DNA of 64,000 nt from Octadecabacter algicola. GTDB taxonomy: Bacteria > Pseudomonadota > Alphaproteobacteria > Rhodobacterales > Rhodobacteraceae. The notes under the pieces were generated by a model. That model saw only the letters and a program-made list of their open reading frames with translations, ran no database searches and was not told the origin of the DNA. The stretch covers positions 62,001-126,000 of the forward strand of contig NZ_JAKGAR010000004.1 of assembly GCF_021532625.1 (NCBI RefSeq), written 5' to 3'. Position numbers and translations under genes: made by a program. Below are positions 45,104 to 54,794 of this stretch, piece after piece. Numbering within the stretch: the stretch's first letter is position 1; the number at the start of each line of letters is the position of its first letter.

Positions 45104-47182
45104 ATGGCCATGTCGCCCGCAAAAATCACAACCGAACAAGAGGACCAAATGTTCCGATTGTTACGGCAGTTGGATCTCGCACCTGATGCGTCCCAACGGG
45201 TGACGGCAGAGGCGATCGGCGTATCTTTAGGTCGACTTAACGCACTCCTAAAACAAGCTACCGAAGCCGGCCTTGTAAACATCGAAGACCGCAACGGCCC
45301 CGACAAACGTGCGCGCCATACCTATGCCATCACGGCACGTGGCGCGGGCGAAAAGAACCGCCTTACAACTCAATTTCTAGCTCGAAAACTTGCCGAATAT
45401 GACGCGCTACATGCCGAACTTACGGGCAGTGCATCCGGCCTCACATCTCTTAGTAACAGGACCAAACTTATGGAACACAACCTTTCCCCGATCCCAGAGC
45501 TGTATGTCTCTTACGACTCGGCACAGAAGCTTAAAGTTGAAGCTGGCGAACTCGTCAGCCACGATCTGACACCGCGTCAGATCTGCGATCTTGAATTGCT
45601 GATGAACGGCGGCTTCAACCCACTTAAGGGATTCCTGACCGAAGCCGACTACGACAGCGTTGTGGACGACATGCGCCTGACAACAGGTGAACTTTGGCCA
45701 ATGCCGATCACTTTGGATGTGTCCGAAGAATTCGCAGCATCCCTTGAAGCTGGTCAAGACATCGCCTTGCGCGACCAAGAAGGCGTCATTTTGGCGACCA
45801 TGACTGTCACCGACAATTGGGTACCAAACAAAGCCAAGGAAGCTGAAAAGGTCTTCGGCGCCGATGATGACGCGCACCCTGCGGTCAACTACCTGCATAA
45901 CCAAGCTGGCAAAGTTTACCTTGGCGGTCCGGTCACAGGCATCCAACAGCCGGTTCACTACGATTTCCGCGCCCGTCGCGACACGCCAAACGAAATGCGC
46001 GCTTACTTCCGCAAAATGGGCTGGCGCAAAGTAGTTGCGTTCCAAACACGTAACCCGCTGCACCGCGCGCACCAAGAACTGACATTCCGCGCAGCACGCG
46101 AAGCACAGGCCAACCTGTTGATCCACCCTGTTGTGGGCCTTACCAAGCCGGGCGATGTTGACCACTTTACACGCGTTCGTTGCTACGAAGCAGTTCTGGA
46201 CAAGTACCCAGCATCCACAACAGCGATGTCCCTGCTTAACCTTGCCATGCGTATGGCAGGCCCACGCGAAGCAGTTTGGCACGGCCTGATCCGTAAGAAC
46301 CACGGCTGTACACACTTCATCGTTGGCCGTGACCACGCGGGTCCAGGGTCCAATTCCGCTGGTGAAGATTTCTACGGTGCCTACGACGCACAGGACCTGT
46401 TCCGTGCCCACCAAGAAGAAATGGGCATCGAAATGGTCGACTTCAAACACATGGTTTGGGTAGACGAACGCGCACAGTACGAAGCGATTGACGAGATTGA
46501 AGACAAAGACAAGGTCACGATCCTCAACATCTCTGGAACAGAACTGCGCCGCCGTTTGGCCGAAGGTCTGGAAATCCCTGAATGGTTCTCCTTCCCAGAA
46601 GTCGTCAAGGAATTGCGCCGCACAAAGCCGCCACGCTCCAAGCAGGGTTTCACAGTGTTCTTCACTGGCTTCTCCGGCTCAGGCAAATCCACAATCGCCA
46701 ACGCTTTGATGGTGAAGCTGATGGAAATGGGCGGTCGCCCGGTAACGCTTTTGGATGGCGACATTGTTCGTAAGAACCTGTCTTCCGAACTCGGTTTCTC
46801 TAAAGAGCACCGCGATCTGAACATCCGTCGCATCGGTTATGTTGCATCCGAGATCACTAAGAACGGTGGTATCGCGATCTGTGCGCCAATCGCGCCATAC
46901 GCAACGACACGCCGCGCCGTTCGTGAAGACATCGAAGCTTTCGGTGCATTCATCGAAGTGCACGTCGCAACGTCCATTGAAGAGTGCGAAAAGCGCGACC
47001 GCAAAGGCCTCTACAAGCTGGCCCGCGAAGGCAAGATCAAGGAATTCACAGGGATCTCTGATCCTTATGACGTTCCGGTCAACCCAGAACTGTCAGTTGA
47101 GACCGAGAACGTCGACGTCGACAACTGCGCACATCAGGTCATCCTGAAGCTCGAATCCATGGGCCTGATTGCCGCTGAATAA
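45104..47182 (+). CDS. MarR/EPS-type winged-helix domain fused to ATP sulfurylase / APS kinase
   Basis: One uninterrupted 692-codon frame with three parts. Residues about 8-113 match MarR-family EPS-associated regulators (DQMFRLLRQLDL, SQRVTAEAIGVSLGRLNALLKQATEAGLV, GAGEKNRLTTQFLARKLAEYDALHAEL, each given in part). From residue 123 (MEHNLSPIPELYVSYDSAQK) there is a complete sulfate adenylyltransferase with RNPLHRAHQEL near 317. From about 510 there is adenylylsulfate kinase with Walker A FTGFSGSGKST and DGDIVRKNLS. The enzyme makes APS then PAPS for sulfate assimilation or sulfation. No stop separates regulator and enzyme; the ATG at 45470 with AGGA eight bases upstream could start a free 570-residue enzyme. 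The codon join reads TCT CTT AGT AAC AGG. Confidence 0.9.
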   Translation: MAMSPAKITTEQEDQMFRLLRQLDLAPDASQRVTAEAIGVSLGRLNALLKQATEAGLVNIEDRNGPDKRARHTYAITARGAGEKNRLTTQFLARKLAEYDALHAELTGSASGLTSLSNRTKLMEHNLSPIPELYVSYDSAQKLKVEAGELVSHDLTPRQICDLELLMNGGFNPLKGFLTEADYDSVVDDMRLTTGELWPMPITLDVSEEFAASLEAGQDIALRDQEGVILATMTVTDNWVPNKAKEAEKVFGADDDAHPAVNYLHNQAGKVYLGGPVTGIQQPVHYDFRARRDTPNEMRAYFRKMGWRKVVAFQTRNPLHRAHQELTFRAAREAQANLLIHPVVGLTKPGDVDHFTRVRCYEAVLDKYPASTTAMSLLNLAMRMAGPREAVWHGLIRKNHGCTHFIVGRDHAGPGSNSAGEDFYGAYDAQDLFRAHQEEMGIEMVDFKHMVWVDERAQYEAIDEIEDKDKVTILNISGTELRRRLAEGLEIPEWFSFPEVVKELRRTKPPRSKQGFTVFFTGFSGSGKSTIANALMVKLMEMGGRPVTLLDGDIVRKNLSSELGFSKEHRDLNIRRIGYVASEITKNGGIAICAPIAPYATTRRAVREDIEAFGAFIEVHVATSIEECEKRDRKGLYKLAREGKIKEFTGISDPYDVPVNPELSVETENVDVDNCAHQVILKLESMGLIAAE
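45456..45472 (+). promoter_or_regulatory. Internal ribosome-binding site and ATG for a free Sat-CysC enzyme
   Basis: AGGA followed by eight bases and ATG (45470-45472) lies inside the long frame, exactly at the residue where stand-alone Sat-CysC proteins of this group would begin. This suggests the enzyme was, and may still be, translated separately. Confidence 0.6.
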
Positions 47183-47227
47183 ATCGGCAAGGTTGAAGAA
47201 CAGCCTTTCAAAATCGACCAATAAAGA

Positions 47228-47255
47228 GGCGCGGGCATCTAGCTCGCGCCTTTTT
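47228..47255 (+). terminator. Rho-independent terminator after the Sat-CysC gene
   Basis: A 9-bp stem (GGCGCGGGC pairing with GCTCGCGCC through one G-T pair) with a 5-nt loop is followed by TTTTT. Confidence 0.9.
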
Positions 47256-47432
47256 CGCATTTCCTAAACGCAGAAGACACATATCTACCGCAAGCGGATC
47301 ATATCAATGACTTTTCTATTGCGACCAATTGTTAAAATCGCGACTACTGCGCAAGGTCCTGCTTTAATTCATCGCAGTCGGCCCCGCTCTTTCTAGGGCG
47401 TGTTATGAGTACGAATAATTTGGCCGCACTTT

Positions 47433-48026
47433 ATGAATAACGACCTTTTGATCACCACGCTTATCGATGATGGTGTTCGCTACATTCACTTACTTGCAGT
47501 AGCCATCGGGATTGGAGCGTCATTCTTCGCGGACTTCAACGTCTTCCGCAGTATTCGCTCTACTGTCGATCAAGCGTTGCTGGACATGCTCCACATCTGC
47601 CATCGCATTGTGTGGGCCGCGATTGTTGTGATGTGGGCATCTGGCCTCGCGCTCATCTATTTGCGCACGGGCTTTGTTTTGGAAAACTTCAGCCCAAAAC
47701 TGTTCACGAAAGTACTGGTCGTTACGGTTCTAACGGTGAACGCTTTGGTGATCGGCCTCTATGCAGTGCCCTGCCTTGAGCAGCGACTGGGCAAAAGCAT
47801 ATTGGATATGCCCAAGTCTTTAAGACTGCCAATGGCCTGCATCGCAGGTATTTCGACGCTCAGCTGGCTATTCGCGTTGGCGCTCGGCAGCAGCCGCTTC
47901 TTAGCGAATGGCTCAGCCGAGCTGTTTTACACGCTAATTCCATTTGCCTACGGAAGTTGCATCGCCGTTGCATTGCTATCGGCCGTCGCCATTGGCACGT
48001 CACAAGGCAAGCCGAGCCTCGACTAA
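47433..48026 (+). CDS. Hypothetical multi-pass membrane protein
   Basis: A 197-residue protein with about five hydrophobic segments (near residues 18-36, 58-78, 90-110, 130-150, 165-188). It has one early RYIHLLAVAIGIGASFFADF segment with histidine in a helix and HICHRIVWAA in the second; conserved histidines in helices could bind heme or metal. I cannot assign it to a family with confidence; CopD-like or DUF2214-like proteins are possible. It is monocistronic and convergent with the DUF1150-hsp20 pair, whose end is 4 bp away. Confidence 0.75.
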   Translation: MNNDLLITTLIDDGVRYIHLLAVAIGIGASFFADFNVFRSIRSTVDQALLDMLHICHRIVWAAIVVMWASGLALIYLRTGFVLENFSPKLFTKVLVVTVLTVNALVIGLYAVPCLEQRLGKSILDMPKSLRLPMACIAGISTLSWLFALALGSSRFLANGSAELFYTLIPFAYGSCIAVALLSAVAIGTSQGKPSLD

Positions 48027-48029
48027 GAC

Positions 48030-48254
48030 TTAATGAACGGTAACCGGCTGCATGTCGTTTTGGCGCGCCAGCACAAACGCCATCTGGCGATCAGCGACCA
48101 ATGCCAATTGCTGCCCCTCGCTGTCGTGTACCGCGAATAATTCTTCACGATCACCAGCGGCTTCGCGAACCTCTTCAGGCAGTTCGGCTACATTTACGGA
48201 TTTCACATAAACAACACGGTCGCCCATTTCGGCAAAATTGAATTTCGTATCCAT
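48030..48254 (-). CDS. DUF1150 family small protein
   Basis: A 74-residue protein matching DUF1150: DRVVYVKSVNVAELPEEVR, LFAVHDSEGQQLALVADRQMAFVLARQND. This family is nearly always next to an Hsp20 gene in alphaproteobacteria, as here (3 bp gap), so a link to small heat-shock chaperone function is inferred from context. No enzymatic motif is visible. Confidence 0.9.
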   Translation of the reverse strand: MDTKFNFAEMGDRVVYVKSVNVAELPEEVREAAGDREELFAVHDSEGQQLALVADRQMAFVLARQNDMQPVTVH

Positions 48255-48257
48255 GAC

Positions 48258-48671
48258 TTAACCCTTTCTGATATTAATCGTCTGCACCACAGACTCCGGC
48301 ACTGCGCGTGATAAGTCGACGTGCAGCAACCCGTTTTCCATGATTGCTTCGCCCACATCGACACCTTCAGCCAACACAAAAGACCGCTGGAACTGGCGCG
48401 CCGCGATTCCACGGTGCAGGAACACGCGCCCTTCGCTGTCGTCTGATTGTCGCCCACGGATCACCAACTGGTTATCCTCAACCGTGATCGAAAGATCAGC
48501 CTCCGCAAAGCCGGCCACAGCCAACGTGATGCGATAAGTCGTCTGCGAGGTTTGTTCGATGTTGTAAGGGGGGTAACCCTCGTTGCCGGACTTTGCTGTC
48601 CGTTCAACCAAGCGCTCCAACTCTTCAAAGCCAAGAAGGAACGGATGCGTTCCAAGTGATAGTTTCGTCAT
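48258..48671 (-). CDS. Hsp20/alpha-crystallin family small heat-shock protein
   Basis: A 137-residue holdase chaperone. The N-terminus reads SLGTHPFLLGFEELERLVER as in IbpA. The alpha-crystallin domain (about 35-125) includes YRITLAVAGFAEADLSITVEDNQLVIRGRQ (in part), the FLHRGIAARQFQRSFVLAEGV segment and ENGLLHVDLSRAVPE. No CIRCE or ROSE-type element is evident upstream by eye. DUF1150 follows in the same operon. Confidence 0.94.
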   Translation of the reverse strand: MTKLSLGTHPFLLGFEELERLVERTAKSGNEGYPPYNIEQTSQTTYRITLAVAGFAEADLSITVEDNQLVIRGRQSDDSEGRVFLHRGIAARQFQRSFVLAEGVDVGEAIMENGLLHVDLSRAVPESVVQTINIRKG

Positions 48672-48835
48672 GCGACACGTCCTTACGTTAAGCGACAGTC
48701 AAATTTTATGGCCCCAAGAGTGGCGGCCTGATTAAAATATGGGGGGTCATCTGCCCTGTTGCAAGCGTATGTGTGTGGTTTTACTTTGTTAAACTACCGT
48801 TTGCACATACATCTATGGCCAACGGCCCTGACAAT

Positions 48836-49066
48836 ATGGATTCGCTCGTGAACAACAGCACCCCTATGAAAACTGACGAAGTGCTGCGCATTCAATTGGG
48901 CGTACTACGACAAGAACACCGTGACCTTGATGAGGCAATCCATGCGCTTCAGGAAACCGGAACGGCAGACATGCTTACGGTCAAGCGCCTGAAGAAACAG
49001 AAGCTCAAGCTGAAAGACAAAATCGCGGTGCTTGAGGATCGAACAACCCCTGATATCATTGCTTAA
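48836..49066 (+). CDS. DUF465 (YdcH-like) small helical protein
   Basis: A protein of about 76 residues forming a helical hairpin: VLRIQLGVLRQEHRDLDEAI then MLTVKRLKKQKLKLKDKIAVLED, ending PDIIA. This is the DUF465 pattern; function is unknown. The start is uncertain because candidate ATGs at 48815, 48836 and 48866 all lack a good ribosome-binding site and the frame is open to 48773. It precedes purE on the same strand by 69 bp. Confidence 0.85.
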   Translation: MDSLVNNSTPMKTDEVLRIQLGVLRQEHRDLDEAIHALQETGTADMLTVKRLKKQKLKLKDKIAVLEDRTTPDIIA

Positions 49067-49135
49067 ACGGCTGGGCTGATTGCACCTGCCCGCCTGCCCG
49101 CTATAAAGCCCCTTCAGAATGAAAGGCGCACAAAC

Positions 49136-49621
49136 ATGACCCCATCCGTCGGCATTATTATGGGCAGCCAGTCCGATTGGCCCACCATGCGCGAAGCTGC
49201 AACGCTTCTGGATGAATTGGGTATTTCGTACGAGGCTAAGATTGTCTCGGCCCATCGCACGCCTGACCGCCTGTGGACCTACGGCAAAGAAGCCGCGGGA
49301 CGTGGGCTGCAGGCAATAATCGCCGGAGCTGGCGGTGCTGCGCATTTGCCGGGGATGATGGCTAGTAAAACCCGCGTGCCCGTGATTGGCGTACCTGTGC
49401 AAACCAAAGCGCTCTCTGGTGTCGATAGCCTCTATTCCATCGTGCAGATGCCCAAAGGGTTTCCCGTCGCGACAATGGCGATTGGCGCCGCAGGGGCCGC
49501 CAATGCCGCACTTATGGCCGCTGGTATCTTAGCCTTGCAAGACACCGCTCTTGCTGAACGCCTCGACGCGTGGCGCGATGCCTTGTCAGCCTCTATTCCG
49601 GATGAACCAAGTGATGACTGA
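49136..49621 (+). CDS. purE: N5-carboxyaminoimidazole ribonucleotide mutase PurE
   Basis: A 161-residue enzyme of de novo purine synthesis that moves the carboxyl group from N5-CAIR to CAIR. The signature is [14 protein letters not shown], with [12 protein letters not shown] and [19 protein letters not shown] lies upstream of the ATG. The last codons overlap the purK start by 8 bp. Confidence 0.97.
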   Translation: MTPSVGIIMGSQSDWPTMREAATLLDELGISYEAKIVSAHRTPDRLWTYGKEAAGRGLQAIIAGAGGAAHLPGMMASKTRVPVIGVPVQTKALSGVDSLYSIVQMPKGFPVATMAIGAAGAANAALMAAGILALQDTALAERLDAWRDALSASIPDEPSDD

Positions 49622-50699
49622 TACTCAACCTCACGTGCTGAAAACTGGTGCCACCATTGGCATCCTTGGCGGTGGCCAATTGGGCCGCATGCTGTCGGTG
49701 GCAGCGTCGCGCCTTGGCTTCAAAACCTGTATCTTTGAACCACAGGCAGACTGCCCCGCCTCCCATGTCGCCCATACGCATATCAAGGCCGAGTATTCGG
49801 ACACAGAAGCGCTTACGGCCTTCGCGAATGCCTGTGATGTGGTGACTTACGAATTCGAAAACATCCCGACCGAAGCGCTCGATATTGTCGAAGCTATCGC
49901 CCCGATCCATCCTAACCGCGACGCATTGGCGACATCCCAAGATCGCTTCATCGAGAAGAATTTTCTGACCCGCATCGGCCTACAAACGGCCCCCTATGCG
50001 GCTGTGGAAACCGCCGAAGACCTTGAACGCGCGATCGATCAAATTGGTATTCCCGCGATCCTGAAAACCCGTCGTTTGGGCTATGACGGCAAGGGCCAGT
50101 CTCGCCTGATCTCGCCAGATGACGCCCCACAAGCACTGGCCGACATGGCAGGCGCGCCATCTGTCCTTGAAGGTTTCATCGACTTCAGTATGGAAGTGTC
50201 GGTTATTGGCACCCGCAGCTCTGACGGTGCGATCTCATGCTTTGATCCCGGCGAAAACGTCCACCGTGATGGCATATTGCACACCACAACATTGCCCGCG
50301 AAACTGTCGCCCGCGCAACGCACGGATGCCGTACTTCTGACCGCCAACATCCTGAACGCGCTGGATTATGTAGGCACCATGGGTGTCGAACTTTTCGTCA
50401 CGTCCCACGGGCTCATCGTCAATGAAATTGCACCGCGTGTGCACAACTCTGGCCACTGGACCCAAGCGGGCTGCGCCGTCGATCAATTCGAACAACACAT
50501 CCGTGCGATTTCGGGTTGGCCCTTGGGTGATGGCACGCGTCACTCAGACGTGGTTATGGAAAACCTCATCGGCGATGACGTAGATCGCCTCCCCGAGATC
50601 GCCACGACCAACACGGCAATCCACCTGTACGGCAAAGCTGACGCCAAACCCGGTCGCAAGATGGGTCACATCAATACGGTTACAGGTCCGGCCAAGTAG
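49614..50699 (+). CDS. purK: N5-carboxyaminoimidazole ribonucleotide synthase PurK
   Basis: A 361-residue ATP-grasp enzyme making N5-CAIR from AIR, bicarbonate and ATP. The N-terminal motif is [20 protein letters not shown]. The ATP-grasp region has [16 protein letters not shown], and [15 protein letters not shown] is near the metal site. The frame extends upstream to 49551, but the ATG at 49614 overlapping the purE stop is the natural start. It works with PurE as a sequential pair. Confidence 0.97.
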   Translation: MTDTQPHVLKTGATIGILGGGQLGRMLSVAASRLGFKTCIFEPQADCPASHVAHTHIKAEYSDTEALTAFANACDVVTYEFENIPTEALDIVEAIAPIHPNRDALATSQDRFIEKNFLTRIGLQTAPYAAVETAEDLERAIDQIGIPAILKTRRLGYDGKGQSRLISPDDAPQALADMAGAPSVLEGFIDFSMEVSVIGTRSSDGAISCFDPGENVHRDGILHTTTLPAKLSPAQRTDAVLLTANILNALDYVGTMGVELFVTSHGLIVNEIAPRVHNSGHWTQAGCAVDQFEQHIRAISGWPLGDGTRHSDVVMENLIGDDVDRLPEIATTNTAIHLYGKADAKPGRKMGHINTVTGPAK

Positions 50700-50701
50700 C
50701 C

Positions 50702-51436
50702 CTACTGAAAGCCAAACATCACGCCACTTAAGCTGAGAGAGCGGTCAAACTGCCCCTCAGCAATAAACTCCATCGCTTGGCGCATCGCCAGCGGGTTGTT
50801 CATCATGAACGTGTGCGTCACAGGCAAAGTGATATGGTCCTGCATTCCGTCCAATCGTGTTGATGCCACGCTAACCTTGCCGTCATCAGGCCCATCAATA
50901 AGGCTCGAGTAATAGGCGTTCAGGGATCGATCCCCCGCGATGATCCCCAATTCATATCCCGGCCATGGCAGGCTCAGCGGCGCGCCCTCTTCGTCTATTT
51001 CTTCCGTGCCAAGCTGCATGCCTGCGGGGCCGTTGATCCATTCAAACGGTTCCAAATCCCCAAGCACGTCAACCAGTTGCGATCCGTCGTTGGGTGGTCC
51101 GAACATCACGACACGGCCCATAATCTCTGGGCGATCGGTGGATAGATACACCCGCACCAAAATGCCGCCCATGGAATGGGTCACAAAATGCACGCGCCTG
51201 TTTCCACATGCTGCCACCGCTTGTGGCACATTTTGATCCACCAAAGTGCGAATGTCTGCGCTGGTTGACGGGTAGCCCCTATTGACGACGTGGTAGCCAT
51301 CAAACTCCAATAATTCCTGCAATGGCAGAAACGACGTCTCGGACCGCGCCAACCCGTGCAACAGCACAACGCAATCTTCCGCAAACGCCGAGACTGGGGC
51401 CAAGGCCAAAAAAGCTATCGTAAAAATCCGTTTCAT
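50702..51436 (-). CDS. Exported alpha/beta hydrolase (lipase-like)
   Basis: A 244-residue protein with a signal peptide of about 19 residues (ending SAFAED). The oxyanion-hole motif is [18 protein letters not shown]. The nucleophile elbow is [17 protein letters not shown] (G-x-S-x-G replaced by T-H-S-M-G-G). The later [13 protein letters not shown] and HTFMMNNP stretches would hold the acid and histidine. Triacylglycerol-lipase or PGAP1-like esterase is most likely; substrate is unknown. It is convergent with purK and divergent from the NUDIX gene. Confidence 0.87.
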   Translation of the reverse strand: MKRIFTIAFLALAPVSAFAEDCVVLLHGLARSETSFLPLQELLEFDGYHVVNRGYPSTSADIRTLVDQNVPQAVAACGNRRVHFVTHSMGGILVRVYLSTDRPEIMGRVVMFGPPNDGSQLVDVLGDLEPFEWINGPAGMQLGTEEIDEEGAPLSLPWPGYELGIIAGDRSLNAYYSSLIDGPDDGKVSVASTRLDGMQDHITLPVTHTFMMNNPLAMRQAMEFIAEGQFDRSLSLSGVMFGFQ

Positions 51437-51468
51437 GGTCCCTACATAACCCGCCCGCGATAAAAAAT

Positions 51469-51490
51469 AAGGTCAGACTTGCCTGACCTT
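51469..51490. promoter_or_regulatory. Palindrome in the lipase/NUDIX divergent promoter region
   Basis: AAGGTCAG-ACTTGC-CTGACCTT is a perfect 8-bp inverted repeat with a 6-bp spacer. It lies 24 bp before the NUDIX start and 33 bp from the lipase start, in a 77-bp divergent gap. It could be a repressor site controlling both genes. Confidence 0.5.
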
Positions 51491-51513
51491 TCGCACCGCG
51501 TCACTCTGCCCCT

Positions 51514-51960
51514 ATGACACGCCCTATTCGCCTCGCCGTACGCGGCATTCTGATCCATGAAGACCGGCTGTTGTTGGTGAACGCCTATGGCGGGCGCGAT
51601 GATTTGTGGTGCGCACCAGGGGGCGGGGCCGAACTACACCAGAGCCTGCCAGAAAACCTCGCCCGCGAAATTCACGAGGAAACGGGGCTGACCGTCACCG
51701 TGGGCGCCCTATGCTTGGCCAACGAATTCCACGACCCCGACGGCGACTTCCATCAAGTCGAACTGTTTTTTCGCTGCGGCCTTGTGGAGGGTACGCTGGA
51801 TGATGCGTGGCAGGACCCCGAACAGGTCGTTTCCATGCGTCGGTGGGTCACACGGGATGAGTTAGAAGCTATGAACGTCCGCCCCAAATCCCTCGCCGCT
51901 GTGGCATGGCGCGACAAGGACGCGCCACTCTACGATCCACTTGAGGCAATTTTGAAATAG
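51514..51960 (+). CDS. NUDIX hydrolase
   Basis: A 148-residue hydrolase of nucleoside diphosphate derivatives. The Nudix box reads GGGAELHQSLPENLAREIHEETGL (in part: AREIHEETGL); the catalytic REIHEE core is intact, while the first conserved glutamate is glutamine. Helix and strands after it include FHQVELFFRCGLVEG. Substrate is unknown. It is divergent from the lipase-like gene. Confidence 0.9.
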   Translation: MTRPIRLAVRGILIHEDRLLLVNAYGGRDDLWCAPGGGAELHQSLPENLAREIHEETGLTVTVGALCLANEFHDPDGDFHQVELFFRCGLVEGTLDDAWQDPEQVVSMRRWVTRDELEAMNVRPKSLAAVAWRDKDAPLYDPLEAILK

Positions 51961-52090
51961 AAGACTTGAAGGGCAGAGATGGGAAGCTGTAGCGAATGAC
52001 GGGTTTGCGCCCAAGTTGTCATATTTGCGCATTGTAGCTAACGTCTGCTTTGGCGATGATCGAAGGCAACAAAGCAGCACCCAATTGAGC

Positions 52091-52396
52091 ATGAAAAAAC
52101 TCTTCGTATCCTTGGCCGCGCTTCTCATCGCTACACTAGTGCTGATTTCAAGAAGCAGTTTGGACAAGGATGCTGAATCTTTGGCAAACTTAATCGCGGT
52201 ACGCCAAACCTGCGGTCTCACGCCGGTCTTTCTTGGGTACGATGGTGTGGCTGGACAGTACGATTTTGATCGCGTTGATCAACAGAAGTTCCAGTTGGCG
52301 TATGATCATTACTTCGCTGAAGCAGAAAGCCGAATTTTGGAAATGACATCCGAAGAACGAACAGAGATGTGCGAAGATGCTTCACGGTCCGAATAG
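52091..52396 (+). CDS. Hypothetical small exported or anchored protein
   Basis: A 101-residue protein with an N-terminal hydrophobic segment (KKLFVSLAALLIATLVLIS) that is a signal peptide or anchor, followed by a polar helical domain with two cysteines (TCGLTPVF, TEMCEDASRSE). I do not recognise a family. Base composition looks somewhat more A+T-rich than its neighbours. The ribosome-binding site is poor, so confidence is moderate. Confidence 0.55.
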   Translation: MKKLFVSLAALLIATLVLISRSSLDKDAESLANLIAVRQTCGLTPVFLGYDGVAGQYDFDRVDQQKFQLAYDHYFAEAESRILEMTSEERTEMCEDASRSE

Positions 52397-52504
52397 GATG
52401 GCGCCTCAAACCAGACATTGGTTCACTTGCAGCGAAGGTCTGAAAAGTCCCGAATAGCCGACCTTCCGCTCCCAACTCTCCAACTACGTATGAGTCTTCA
52501 CACG

Positions 52505-52537
52505 AAAAAGGGCGGCCCATTCTAGGCCGCCCTTTCT
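52505..52537. terminator. Terminator downstream of groEL, probably bidirectional
   Basis: The stem AAAGGGCGGCC / GGCCGCCCTTT with a short loop is followed by five T residues on the minus strand, which serves groEL about 90 nt upstream. On the plus strand it ends TTTCTATCTTT and could also stop the small gene before it. Confidence 0.8.
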
Positions 52538-52626
52538 ATCTTTAGGCAATAGACTTCAAAGCTCTCATTGTTTCTTCGAAACAACTGCCGCTTTGCTCCC
52601 TGGTCACAAACGCTTTGCGTTTGTGA

Positions 52627-54279
<1,653 letters not shown>

Positions 54280-54316
54280 TTAGCTCCTTTTGAATTTCGA
54301 AATTAGATCGGTCGAC

Positions 54317-54604
54317 TTAGGACAGGATGCCCATGATGTCGGATTCTTTCATCATCAGCAGCTCTTCGCCGTCGATGGTGACTTCGGTGCCGGACCATTT
54401 GCCGAACAGCACGCGATCGCCAGCTTTAACAGCCATTGCAATCAGCTCGCCGCTGTCTTTGCGGGCGCCTTCGCCAACAGATACAACTTCGCCTTCGGCT
54501 GGTTTTTCTTTAGCGGCATCTGGAATAATCAGACCGCCAGCGGTCTTTTCTTCGCCCTCAGTGCGACGAACAACGACGCGGTCGTGAAGCGGTGTAAAAG
54601 CCAT
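54317..54604 (-). CDS. groS: Co-chaperonin GroES
   Basis: The 95-residue 10-kDa lid of the GroEL chamber. Signature: [19 protein letters not shown], with the mobile loop [21 protein letters not shown] (in part [16 protein letters not shown]) and [21 protein letters not shown]. The ATG follows a GGGAG. It is under a CIRCE operator at 54660-54686. Confidence 0.99.
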   Translation of the reverse strand: MAFTPLHDRVVVRRTEGEEKTAGGLIIPDAAKEKPAEGEVVSVGEGARKDSGELIAMAVKAGDRVLFGKWSGTEVTIDGEELLMMKESDIMGILS

Positions 54605-54659
54605 TTCTGTAGCTCCCTAGCTTAACAGTTTTAAATCTCCGGCCCCTTATTGGGGGTCG

Positions 54660-54686
54660 TTAGCACTCACGTCATATGAGTGCTAG
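54660..54686 (-). promoter_or_regulatory. CIRCE operator (HrcA binding site) of groESL
   Basis: TTAGCACTC-N9-GAGTGCTAG, matching the consensus TTAGCACTC-N9-GAGTGCTAA in all but the last base. It begins right after the predicted -10 box, so HrcA binding would block transcription start. Confidence 0.96.
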
Positions 54687-54693
54687 CAGCGGA

Positions 54694-54722
54694 TAGGTAA
54701 GGAAGCAAAATGGGTGAGTCAA
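54694..54722 (-). promoter_or_regulatory. Predicted sigma70-type promoter of groESL
   Basis: On the minus strand TTGACT (54717-54722) and TACCTA (54694-54699) are separated by 17 bp. The transcription start would fall near 54687, directly at the CIRCE element. A heat-shock sigma factor promoter cannot be excluded. Confidence 0.7.
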
Positions 54723-54794
54723 CAACTACCGGAAAATAATTGGCACGCCCTGCCTCGACCGCAGACCTTAGGCGTTTTTGAACTTGGTTTGGCG

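Noticed and set aside
45407-46450. 347-codon open frame on the minus strand opposite sat
   Set aside because: It is an antisense shadow of the well-supported ATP sulfurylase domain and has unlikely amino-acid composition.
47183-47432. 29-codon frame (ATG at 47307) in the gap after sat
   Set aside because: No ribosome-binding site and no sign of coding bias; it lies after a strong terminator.
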